DNA of 64,000 bases from Lutraria lutraria (taxonomy: Eukaryota > Mollusca > Bivalvia > Venerida > Mactridae): positions 4,815,067 to 4,879,066 of the forward strand of contig OZ026842.1 in assembly GCA_964023205.1 (NCBI GenBank), given 5' to 3'. Shown piece by piece: positions 34,501 to 43,411 of the stretch; the stretch's first letter is position 1; each line of letters opens with the position of its first letter. The notes beneath the pieces are model-generated. The model was not told the DNA's origin. It worked only from the letters and a program-made list of their open reading frames with translations, and did not search any database. Both the position numbers and the translations under genes were made by a program.

Positions 34501-37287
34501 TATTGTAACGTTTGTGAGGTGAAGATTTTAACCACAATTTCAGCTCTCAGATTTACTACTGATTCCAATTTTATCTCTCAAATTTACTACTGGTTCCGAT
34601 TTCAGCTCTCAAATTTACTACTGGTTCCAATTTCAGCTCTCAAATTTACTACTGGTTCTAATTTGGGCCAAATATTTTGTTATCTTATTTAAAGTTTTTT
34701 TCTGTGTAAAAGAATAACATGATACAAAGTCCATGTTTGGGCCTGTGCATGTCTAACCATACTTTCCTGGCTTGAATTATTTGTCTATAACTGTGTTAAG
34801 CATAAAGTTGATCATTTCATTTTAATAGTCAGCAGATGTCAAGCAAAAGATTTTGTTAAATATTTTACTAAAATTACTCCTTAAACTGCCGAATTTCTGA
34901 ACTAACTTGTCCAACTGACATTTAAATACAGTGCATTCTTTCTCTGTATGGCTGTCTATTTAACTACATTTTACTGTCTAATCTGGCATCAGCACCACAT
35001 ACCTGTATTTTATATGGAAGACAAAGGACAGGTGTGTGTACTTGAAACTTAGCTTCTACTGTAACATTTACACTTTGACCTCAATTAGATCGAAAATTTA
35101 TTGTCAAGCATGCCACGTAGAGTGTGTGAATTTATTGAAAAGCAGTGTGTTATTGTCCTGATGTGTTTTAATTTATACATCTTTATTGTTTAGGTTGAGG
35201 TGTTCAACATTCTGTTTGTAAAAGAACAAGATAACAAATTTGTTGTACACTGTCAAGATTGTGCCAAGAAGATTCATCAAGGACTTGAAGGATTTGTTGT
35301 TCTCAATCAGTATAGACTGGAAGATCTCATTGTTATATATGATAATTTCTCACTCAGGACACCAGTAAGTACATAGTGTGTCTCATTTCAGGCTTGTAAA
35401 TATATCAGTTTTACTGTAGATCTAAAAAAGCAAATACTTGCCTATAGCTAGTACTAGATTTATTGAGCATACTTGTTGAAGATTCTATTTGAAGATTAAG
35501 ATATACAGTCACATTCCCTAATTTGACAAGGGCACTGTTTTATAGCCCTCATCATAACCGCAAAAGTTGATAATTACTTCCTGTTGTAAATACTTGTTTA
35601 TTAGATTATTCTTAACTTTGTGCAATTAGAAGTTAGCAGTTAGGCCTTTTGTCCACTATCTTTTTAAATAAATATTGTAATGATTTTTATGGTTGCAAGT
35701 AAAATATGATAATCTACATGTAGTTTGTTACATTTTATCCTGTATTCATCTATATGTGACGTTTTATCCTGTATTCATCTATATGTTACATTTATTCTGT
35801 ATTCATCTATATGCTATATTTTATCCTGTATTTATCTATATGTTACATTTTATCCTGTATTCATCTATATGTTACATTTTATCCTGTATTCATCTATATG
35901 CTATATTTTATCCTGTATTCATCTATATGTTACATTTTATCCTGTATTCATCTATATACTATATTTTATCCTGTATTCATCTATATGTTATATTTTATCC
36001 TGTATTCATCTTATGTTATATTTTATCCTGTATTCATCTATATGTTACATTTTATCCTGTATTCATCTATATGTTACATTTTATCCTGTATTCATCTATA
36101 TGTTATATTTTATCCTGTATTCATCTATATGTTACATTTTATCCTGTATTCATCTATATACTATATTTTATCCTGTATTCACCTATATGTTATATTTTAT
36201 CCTGTATTCATCTTATGTTATATTTTATCCTGTATTCATCTATATGTTACATTTTATCCTGTATTCATCTTATGTTATATTTTATCCTGTATTCATCTAT
36301 ATGTTACATTTTATCCTGTATTCATCTATATACTATATTTTATCCTGTATTCATCTATATGTTATATTTTATCCTGTATTCATCTTATGTTATATTTTAT
36401 CCTGTATTCATCTTATGTTATATTTTATCCTGTATTCATCTATATGTTACATTTTATCCTGTATTCATCTATATGTTACATTTTATCATGTATTCATCTA
36501 TATGTTACATTTTATCCTGTATTCATCTATATGTTACATTTTATCCTGTATTCATCTATATGCTATATTTTATCCTGTATTCATCTATATGTTATATTTT
36601 ATCCTGTATTCATCTATATGTTACATTTTATCCTGTATTCATCTATATGCTATATTTTATCCTGTATTCATCTATATGCTATATTTTATCCTGTATTCAT
36701 CTATATGTTACATTTTATCCTGTATTCATCTCTATGTTACATTTATCCTGTATTCATCTATATGCTATATTTTATCCTGTATTCATCTATATGTTATTTT
36801 TTATCCTGTATTCGTCTATATGTTATATTTTATAATGTATTCATCTGTATGTTATATTTTATCCTGTATTCATCTATATGTTATATTTTATCCTGTATTC
36901 GTCTATATGTTACATTTTATCATGTATACATCTATATGTTATATTTTATAATGTATTCATCTGTATGTTATATTTTATCATGTATTCATCTATATGTTAC
37001 ATTTTATCATGTATTTATCTCTATGTGTTGTTATATTTTATCATGTATTCATCGCTATGTTTTGTTATATTTTATCATGTATTCTTCTATAGGTGTTTTT
37101 ATATTTGATCATGTATTCATTTATATGTGTTGTTCTGGTTAAATCATGTATTCATCTATATGTTACAGTTTATCATGTATTCATCTATATTTTACAGTTT
37201 ATCATGTATTCATCTATATGTGTTGTTACAGTTTATCCTGTATTCATCATGTTTGTTTTATGATTTCAGTCTCTAGCCATCACCTAA
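15790..37287 (+). CDS. KDM6A: KDM6A/UTX histone H3K27 demethylase, 3' part (23 exons, 5' incomplete)
   Basis: Twenty-three exons joined by GT-AG introns give one open frame of 3418 nt (1 nt completing a codon, 1138 codons, then TAA at 37285-37287). Every exon phase agrees with the next. The order is TPR array, low-complexity linker, JmjC core and C-terminal zinc-binding domain. This is the KDM6A/UTX architecture; the TPRs separate it from KDM6B. The family is a nuclear Fe(II)/2-oxoglutarate dioxygenase that removes methyl groups from H3K27me3/me2 and works with the MLL3/4 (COMPASS-like) complexes. Vertebrate UTX is about 1400 aa, so roughly the first 150-250 residues are missing and no exon for them was recognised in 1-15789. 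The first exon's acceptor may be at 15790 or 15792: the latter would allow the tryptophan usually found just before this point. Exon lists are in the three block entries. Fragment residue numbers are used throughout. Confidence 0.95.
15930..15986. repeat. Short palindromic element, copy 2 (internally shortened)
   Basis: Starts tcgagggctcagcgcaacac and ends tgttgcgttgaaccctcga, only 20 nt after the 15790-15910 exon. Confidence 0.75.
16347..16594. mobile_element. MITE with tacagtacaacctct termini, copy 1
   Basis: Ends tacagtacaacctctacag and ctctacagaggttgtactgta are inverted repeats. The internal text repeats agcaacaacctct two to three times. A second copy is at 45743-45922. The TA-bounded ends suggest a Tc1/mariner-type origin. 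Confidence 0.7.
18028..18645. repeat. Dispersed element in KDM6A intron (gctgacatgagc ... gtgagcgat)
   Basis: Begins agctgacatgagcac, contains the 146-bp period text also found at 7180-7590, and ends gtgagcgatcgtgtggccct. Confidence 0.65.
19503..19683 (+). mobile_element. tRNA-derived SINE, 5'-truncated
   Basis: Matches the body of the 45163-45412 element from 'accatgtctcttaatgtgag' to 'ctcgatataaacaaac' and ends in (aaac)n. Lies in a KDM6A intron. Confidence 0.75.
21116..21376. repeat. Dispersed element in KDM6A intron (agctcacctg ... caggtgagcg)
   Basis: Starts agctcacctgattgaatcag, ends caggtgagcgacctaggg then ggccctcttgttt. Its outer ends are inverted repeats. Confidence 0.65.
21735..22360. 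repeat. About 28-bp minisatellite in KDM6A intron
   Basis: Unit ccagatagtggtgtgtggcc followed by atgtttta, about 22 degenerate copies. Open frames over it on both strands are by-products. Confidence 0.88.
24024..24326 (+). mobile_element. Dispersed element 'cccccgcaaacaaagtttg', copy in KDM6A intron
   Basis: Begins tacccccgcaaacaaagttt and ends cacctctgtgacagctctag. Other copies: 44070-44480 (opposite strand) and 46724-46985. The 5' end can fold on itself (ccccgcaaac/gtttgagaggggg). Confidence 0.7.
25115..25280. mobile_element. MITE-like element with cagtcttca ends
   Basis: Starts CAGTCTTCATGC and ends TTGAAGACTG, with TTTTGT on both sides (possible target duplication). Related text at 33585-33677 in the opposite orientation (gggctagtgggttagcatga). 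Confidence 0.6.
26018..30021 (+). CDS. KDM6A: KDM6A exons 9-13 of window: disordered linker
   Basis: Exons: 26018-26231, 26765-26869, 27769-27867, 28462-29200, 29906-30021 (residues 266-690). The block opens with the UTX-conserved stretch [20 protein letters not shown], which follows the TPRs. It continues with a lysine-rich patch ([12 protein letters not shown]), glutamine-rich text ([36 protein letters not shown]), a 739-nt exon rich in S, G, P and Q, and a proline-rich piece ([15 protein letters not shown]). The linker is expected to be disordered and poorly conserved. The 739-nt exon is far larger than its neighbours. Conserved islands inside it are [20 protein letters not shown] and [15 protein letters not shown]. 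Confidence 0.9.
26390..26650. repeat. Dispersed repeat 'gaaaagggggtacattgctg' in KDM6A intron
   Basis: Shares text (cacatgtcggt, ccttgtcc, gagaac.atttg.cctaagc, aggtcaaggtcacagtgacc) with 44545-44840 in the MFS intron. Confidence 0.6.
27155..27768. repeat. Tandem dispersed-repeat pair abutting a KDM6A exon, with nested hAT-like MITE
   Basis: Copy 1 (27155-27300 plus 27543-27610) and copy 2 (27630-27768) share 'agctcataactca', 'ctataagaggtagcaacatg' and 'gtggatagatctcac'. Copy 1 is interrupted by an element at 27301-27542 that starts CAGGGCT, ends AGCCCTG and is flanked by ATCTC on both sides. Copy 2 runs up to the splice acceptor at 27768. A third, single copy is at 31290-31470. Confidence 0.65.
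27301..27542. mobile_element. hAT-like MITE nested in a repeat
   Basis: CAGGGCT/AGCCCTG ends. It is flanked by (g)atctc on each side, and the neighbouring copy at about 27686 shows the uninterrupted sequence (gatagatctcactgag). Confidence 0.6.
27922..28150 (-). mobile_element. tRNA-derived SINE, minus-strand copy
   Basis: Reverse complement of the 45163-45412 element; the box B region reads as gggcttgaaccc and the head as tggtcgactgg-like text near 28120. Lies in a KDM6A intron. Confidence 0.8.
29301..29535. repeat. Dispersed repeat 'gtgacaatattcc', copy 3
   Basis: Same ordered text as 13595-13890 and 15295-15545. Confidence 0.6.
29658..29851. mobile_element. MITE-like element with CAGGGCTTTTTT termini, copy 3 (best preserved)
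   Basis: Starts CAGGGCTTTTTTTCTC and ends GAGAAAAAGCCCTG: about 14-bp imperfect inverted termini, 194 bp, in a KDM6A intron. Confidence 0.7.
30106..30287. mobile_element. MITE with tacagtcaaac termini
   Basis: Ends TACAGTCAAACATGT and ACAGGTTTGACTGTA are inverted repeats with TA boundaries, as in Tc1/mariner-derived MITEs. The interior repeats 'aaaggccacc'. Confidence 0.75.
30445..37287 (+). CDS. KDM6A: KDM6A exons 14-23 of window: JmjC catalytic and zinc-binding domains
   Basis: Exons: 30445-30544, 30944-31146, 31638-31711, 32176-32384, 32706-32820, 33173-33317, 33825-34009, 34392-34518, 35194-35364, 37270-37287 (residues 691-1138). The iron ligands are His887 and Glu889 in the H-Q-E motif (exon 32706-32820) and His967 in CVHWVQAI (exon 33173-33317). 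The 80-residue spacing equals that of the human pair H1146/H1226, so the enzyme should be active. The C-terminal zinc site has Cys1072/Cys1075 (HYCNVCE) and Cys1096/Cys1099 (HCQDC), the second pair three residues closer than in human. Conserved core text includes [14 protein letters not shown] and [18 protein letters not shown]. The last exon codes only SLAIT before TAA and follows a 1.9 kb intron, most of it minisatellite. Confidence 0.95.
30597..30671. repeat. Short palindromic element, copy 3
   Basis: Arms agggttcagcgcaacagtgt and accgtgttgcgctgagccct, in a KDM6A intron. Confidence 0.8.
32846..32979. mobile_element. 134-bp MITE with about 37-bp near-perfect inverted termini
   Basis: Left end aggctgaaaataaaaataag through ggagtgctc, right end gagcactccaaacaaactta through cagcct, with TA on both sides. 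It begins 25 nt after the donor of exon 32706-32820. A decayed relative is at 48701-48889. Confidence 0.88.
33678..33824. repeat. About 30-bp tandem repeat ending exactly at a KDM6A splice acceptor
   Basis: Five degenerate units (gggctggtgatatgttattt gtttatttaa type) run into the acceptor at 33824; the exon itself starts GGCTGGTGCAATAAT, which resembles the unit start. Confidence 0.8.
34220..34370. repeat. Dispersed repeat 'gtggggatttgatttcgtgg', copy 1
   Basis: Also at 63540-63735; shared text includes aaagccttatctct, ggggatttgatttcgtggat and aaatccccaacgaaaat. Confidence 0.65.
35724..37258. repeat. 29-bp minisatellite filling the last KDM6A intron (about 52 copies)
   Basis: Unit gttacattttatcctgtatt followed by catctatat. 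Because 29 is not a multiple of three, successive units rotate the frame. All three plus-strand frames stay open for 380 to 443 codons, yet none is a gene. The array stops about 10 nt before the acceptor of the final 18-nt coding exon. Confidence 0.97.
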
Positions 37288-39113
37288 TGTTAGGATGTGA
37301 ATGAACACTATGAGAATCTTGTGAGATGAGACCTACAAACAGATATACATGTATGACAGATGTTAGATGATTATCAGACCATTATCACTACGAGACATGC
37401 TACCTTCGTAGAAACTAGGAAACCTCTATCTACATATTTATATATGTATATTATTTACAACATGTTTGTACCATGCTGAGATTACTAGACAGGAATTATT
37501 TAAATATACTGATACTATACAGGGACTTTTATTTACATACATACATACATACACATATATTCAGACATTATTATCATCATTATGAAGCTCCTGTGATCGT
37601 TTTAACCTATCAGTATCAGGTTTTATATACACACGTTTAGATTTATATATATAGTATGAGCACAAGTCGTATATATGTATCATAAGTCACACAAAGTCTT
37701 GCAGCTTTACGTCATTTTTGGTCTTCCAGCATGATTTGACTCTGTCATTGAAATGACCTAATGACCTCAATAATGTTAAATTTCAGTTATATCTGTGTAA
37801 TTAATAAGAAAAATTGATGAATAAAAGTCGAAATTTTGAAGGAATTCAGAATGACATCAGTAATTCATTTTAAGATAAACCCTACAAAGTTATATGAAGG
37901 ATTTCATGTCATCATAAATATTAATTTCATGATTATAATTTTATTGTGAATATGGTAATTCTGACTTAATTGTAGCGTTTAAATCTTTGATGTGCCATGA
38001 TTTTACTTCGGACAATACTTCTACTAAGTGAACAGTTTCCAGTTATTAAAGAAATTTAAATCTTTAGTAAAATATAACACATTTTACATATGCAGCTGCT
38101 GCAAATTGACTACATTTTGTTTGAACTCCTAAATTCACTAATATTTGAGTTGTACAACAAAAGACATACAATATTTGAGTTGACTGTGATTATAGTGTTT
38201 TACTGAAATAGAAGAAAGTTCTGTGCTAAAGTCTTGGTTAATTAATGAGTAACTGATTCAAACATGTCATTTAATAATTTTCTTTTTTTGTTTACAAAAA
38301 TGTGATATTTTTAACTGAACACAGTCATATGAGGTACATTTCAAATAACAAAGTTATTGTACAATTTTCTCTCACCAGAAATTGTTTCCAACAGTGTCAT
38401 TTTTAGCTAAATCCCTTAAATAATTCTAGATTTGTATACAAGTTAATGTATCTAACTTTGATACTTTGAATAATTGATGTATTTCAACAGATAACTGACA
38501 TTTAATCAATAATTGTAAATAAATAAGTAATGTATGTAAGGATTATATACAGTATTGTCAATCTGAGAATGATATTATACCAATCACTAAAACATGAGGA
38601 TGAATTATTTGTGTGTATGTTGTACATGTTTCTGAGATATGATGAACTTGTAGTTTTATTATATTGAGTCATGTATTAGTATTAACCAATAACAAGACTA
38701 CAGTCTGAGATTTTCTATCTTGCAAAAAAATTAACAAGTTTCAAGTATGCGAATATGACATAAGTTTGTTCTAATTTTTAGATAATTTCTAATGACTAAA
38801 TGTTGTTATTGTATAGTTTTTTTTTGTAACAGAGAAATTGTATCTTTTTTGTTTGTTATAACATGTACAAAGTTTTGTTTTTACTTTTTGATCATGTCAG
38901 ATTTATAATTTGTTAAAATGTTCATGTGAAGCAAGTTGGAGACTATTTTAAATATACTTGTGACGGACGATGTGGGAAACATTTGTAAATATTTCACTAT
39001 AATTTATTTGTCAGCCCTTACCCATTCTTGATTGTGAGGGATTTTTTTAATCATGTGATATATTGTATGTACAAACAAGAATTCACGAAGACAATATATA
39101 CATATACTTGGTT

Positions 39114-39119
39114 AATAAA
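39114..39119 (+). promoter_or_regulatory. One of several candidate polyadenylation signals of KDM6A
   Basis: AATAAA about 1.8 kb beyond the stop codon. Others occur earlier and later in this AT-rich stretch, so the 3' end is not determined. Confidence 0.25.
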
Positions 39120-39558
39120 TCTGTGCTTCATGTTTGTCAATGTAAAACATTTTTATTGTCTAAAAGATATTGGTTACTGATATGTATAACAATAAAAAAT
39201 CATGCTGTAAACATTTGATACTATTGAAGTTCTTACTATGAAAATTAACATGTTTATACCAGACAGCCGAAATTATAGACAAGTTTTTTTTAATTCTGTA
39301 TGTAACTAGATTTCCCTTTATCTGGATATAATTGTATTAAAAGTGATGTAAATTTTTTGTAAACTGTACATTTTGTAAAAATTTAGTGTAAGTAATTACT
39401 TCAATTCTCAAGAGTTCTTAGTAAATTAGACCCTTGTATTATGAATTGAAAATAATTTTGCTGAAGTTGTGTGTTTTGCTATAAGTGATTTATTTTATCA
39501 TTGTATGATTGATGTCTGTGAGAGGTGAAATGTTTTACAATAATATTAGATTTTACAT

Positions 39559-39639
39559 TTCGAGGGTTCAACGCAACAGTGTTATAACTCATATTGAAAT
39601 AGGAACAAGTTACAACAGTGTTGCACTGAGCCATCGATT
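39559..39639. repeat. Short palindromic element, copy 4
   Basis: Arms cgagggttcaacgcaacagt and acagtgttgcactgagccat, downstream of KDM6A. Confidence 0.75.
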
Positions 39640-41284
39640 TTGTACAGTGTATCATGCTGTGTTATAAATCACTGAATTTAGGTGTCAAATTCCAGCCCTA
39701 TGGCCACTATTACTGTATCCATAACCCAAACAAATGTTGGCCATTAAATTTGTCCCCCATTTTTAGCATCCTGAAATTCTCCTTGTTTTGTTCATAGACT
39801 GAAGACTGGTACATGTAGAAGAAGAAAAGTGTTCTAAGTTTCTGTAAAGAATGGTTATATTTTCGGGCCTTAAAGTAAAATGTGTACTGGTGTATTAACA
39901 CTTGTTAAACAATTGTTATGTTCAATTATGATTTTATAGGAAATATAAACGTTTATATTTACAATGATTCAAGTATGATATAGTAGAAAATGGATTTTAT
40001 AGGATTTATATCTTCGATTTTGTACCTAAAAATGGTCTTATTTGATTTATTTAGTTTACGGGTTCAATCATGTTTAATTTATTGCTTAGTCTTATACATG
40101 CAAATAGTGTGAATGCTTCCTAATCTTTTAACTCAAGGACAGTAACTTTATGTTTATTTATTTATCATTTTGATGACTGTGGGGTTTTTGTCTTAAGTCT
40201 GTGATGTGGATTTTTTGTTACTTAACATTAATCTGTTCAGTTTTTTAACCTGGTTAATTGTATGTTTTCTGTCTGTGTGATGTTCGTAAAACCATTAATA
40301 AATTAATTGCTTGTTTTGGTCAAATTTTAAGTTAATACAGTGTGAAGCCATGTGTTTACAAACTGACTCAAATGTGTTGCTATGTGGTTAAACAAAAGCT
40401 GTTAAAACAGTCTCACCTTAGTTGTGCTTCAGTGTAACATGATGTAAGAGATTGTTTATGAGGTACATAACTACGGCCGTTTATTGATATGTAATAATTT
40501 GCTAGAAGTTTTATTGCTATAACTTTTGTGAATTTGACGGTAACATGTTTTCAGAAACATATTTGAACTTAAGCAGAGCGACTTGACAAGTTGATAATTT
40601 TTATAGAATTTAATCAATGATCAAGAAATCCAGGTTTCATGTCAACCGGTTGTATCCACCTATCCTCTGGTACATGTACGCTTCACTTGCTATTCAAATA
40701 ATTAACGTGTTGTAAATGTTCCAGGATTGAATGACAGGAATTTTTGTCTTAAAAACTCTGATCTACAGAAAACTGGTCAGTGTATGATTAGAAGTGCATG
40801 TATGTTGTTTGCTTTTCATGTTCATTATTTAAGTTGAGCTGAATGTGAACATGCACCAATATGTGTGTGTGAGGTGTGGTCATGTGTACTCTGTAGTAAA
40901 AGTCTGGCGTCTTAATTTTTATAAACACATTTTTTTTCCATTACAATATTAAATTATTTTGATATTATTATTCAGTAAGGTTATTGTACATGTTCTTCGT
41001 TTAATTACCTGTAATGTTTTATATGTATGTGTGGTGACTATATTTTGCTTTGTTGTTGGTCACATTAGAAATGACCAGTTCTTGGTAAATGTGGTATGAA
41101 CTATGTGTAAGACTTTGTGAGACCGAGCCAGCATCTGCCCCATATGAAATCGGACAAATTCAATGGAAAAACATGCCAGTCTTACTTCAGTAAATTGCAT
41201 TCATACTCATAATGTTAGAACCATAAAGGATTTGTATAGAACATATGTGGGTCACCTATATATCACTCAAAAGATCAATGCAGT

Positions 41285-41545
41285 TTTGTACCTCTTGTAT
41301 GATTTATGCCCCTGGTACCTTGTGTATGATCTATGCCTCTGGTACCTTTTGTAAGATTTATGCCCCTGGTACCTTGTGTATGATTTATGCCCCTGATACC
41401 ACGTGTATGATTTATGACTCTGGTACCTCGTGTATGATTTATGTCCCTGGTACCACGTGTATGATTCATGCCCCTGGTACCTTGTGTAAGATTTATGCGC
41501 CTGGTACCTCATGTATGATTTATGCCCCTGGTACCTCTATCCATA
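41285..41545. repeat. 27-bp minisatellite, intergenic (about 9.5 copies)
   Basis: Unit tatgatttatgcccctggta then ccttgtg. Frames stay open on both strands because the period is a multiple of three. Confidence 0.93.
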
Positions 41546-42576
41546 CTTGTTATTTGTAAAATGACTGCTCACCTGAATCCACCAAACCTCAGTGAGATAT
41601 GTGGAACATGTTGTTCCGCAGGCAATCTTTCCCTTATCAGGATCTTAAAACAATTGAATGATTTTTACTGTATGTATAGAAGCTTCATCTGTGACAATGA
41701 TTTGTAATAAATTGTATATTTTACAGACTCTTTCTGTATACATCTCATTGTATTGATAAACACACATAGTAAATATTTGTAACAAGACGTGAATGATACA
41801 GAGTGTCTGAGTACCAACGTCTTGTTTTTGTTTAATGATTTATCTTTTATTTCTTTTGTTAATTCTTTCCCTTGTTGTATATATACATTTAGCTGTCTTA
41901 CATTTTGTCAGATCTATAAATTTCTTTCAAAACTTACTTGACCATTTTGTGTATAAATGCTGCATGAAGTTAATGTTTGTTTTATTGATGGGATATTTCC
42001 TGTAGGTGTATTACATGACATGTAGTGTACTTTCTAATAAAACTCTAATATTAAACATGTTTTTGTTTATGAAACAAGAAAGCAAATTAAGTAATTTGTT
42101 ACATTGAATGCTTGTTCAAGCATTTATTTATAAACTGTGTGTTAATTGTGTGTTTAAAGATTGGACATAACCAATTATTCTGGGTGCATTCAAATGAATG
42201 CTGACTCAGTTATTTTGTCATGATATATAAACTTATCAGCCAGAGCATTTATATATTGACAGACTAAGATATATGCTGATATATGATATACATGTATACC
42301 AACTTGCACAGATCACAGCAACAAAACCAGCTCATGCCAATAAGCCCAGCTCACACCAACTAGTTTACTAGTATTCTTGGACTGGTTTATTTATGTAATA
42401 TGATAAAACATTGGTATCATGTTATATGTTGCAGACCACTTGATCATAATCTTTAGCATTCTACTTAAGGGAACAGTAATTCTAATTATTCTGCTTTGAG
42501 TGTTGAGGCATTTTTTCATCGAGTGCAGTCACACACTGTATACTTTGACCAGGACTTGGCTACAGGTACTTATGTC

Positions 42577-43033
42577 ACAGTATACTTTGTGTTCTTCAAA
42601 TGACACAGTATACTTTGTGTTCCAGTATACTTTATGTTCTTCAAATGTCACAGTGTACTTTAAATTTCACAGTATACTTGTGTACTTCAAATGTTACGGT
42701 ATACTTGTGTACTTCAAATGTCACAGTATACTTTATGTTCTTCAAATGTCACAGTGTACTTTAAATGTCACAGTATACTTGCGTACTTCATATGTTATGG
42801 TATACTTGTGTACTTCAAATGTCACAGTATACTTGTGTACTTCAAATGTCACAGTGTACTTTAAATGTCACAGTATACTTGTGTACTTCATATGTTACGG
42901 TATACTTGTGTACTTCAAATGTCACAGTGTACTTCAAAGGTCACAGTATACTTTGTGTACTTCAAATGTCACAGCATACTTGTGTACTTCAAATGTTACA
43001 GTATACTTTGTGTACTTCATATGTCACAGTATA
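42577..43033. repeat. 27-bp-based minisatellite upstream of the MFS gene
   Basis: Units of tgtgtacttcaaatgtcaca then gtatact, mixed with shorter forms lacking the tgtgtact part; ends about 380 nt before the MFS start codon. Confidence 0.9.
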
Positions 43034-43411
43034 CCTAAAGTATGACAATGTGGTACAGGTCAGCTTCCCAAAACTGTAGGAAAGTAGTATGATATTGATA
43101 CATTTATGTATGTTAATAAACCCAGTTATACAATCTTATAACTGGTATAATGTTATATACATCTATTGATAATATGATATTATCTTGCGTTATCATAGTT
43201 GTACCATCATGATATCTTGTGACATCTATCACATCATCTGTAGATCATTGTGCTTATTGATGTAAAATCTAAATATTGGAGTAGTTATATACAGTGTATT
43301 TTGTCAGTGTCGACACACAGTGATCTGCAGGATCCTATTTGAATTGCTGTCCAATTACTGAAGTAAATAGAACTACTTGGTACCTGTATTTCCACGTAAA
43401 ACTTGTAAAAT

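Larger units (their letters stand above)
37288..41270 (+). other. KDM6A 3' UTR and downstream DNA
   Basis: AT-rich, no exon recognised. It contains several AATAAA hexamers and one palindromic element (39559-39639). Where the transcript ends is not visible. Confidence 0.5.

Noticed and set aside
35693..37142. Three overlapping plus-strand open frames of 380-443 codons
   Set aside because: By-products of the 29-bp array within the last KDM6A intron; the same peptide words rotate through all frames.
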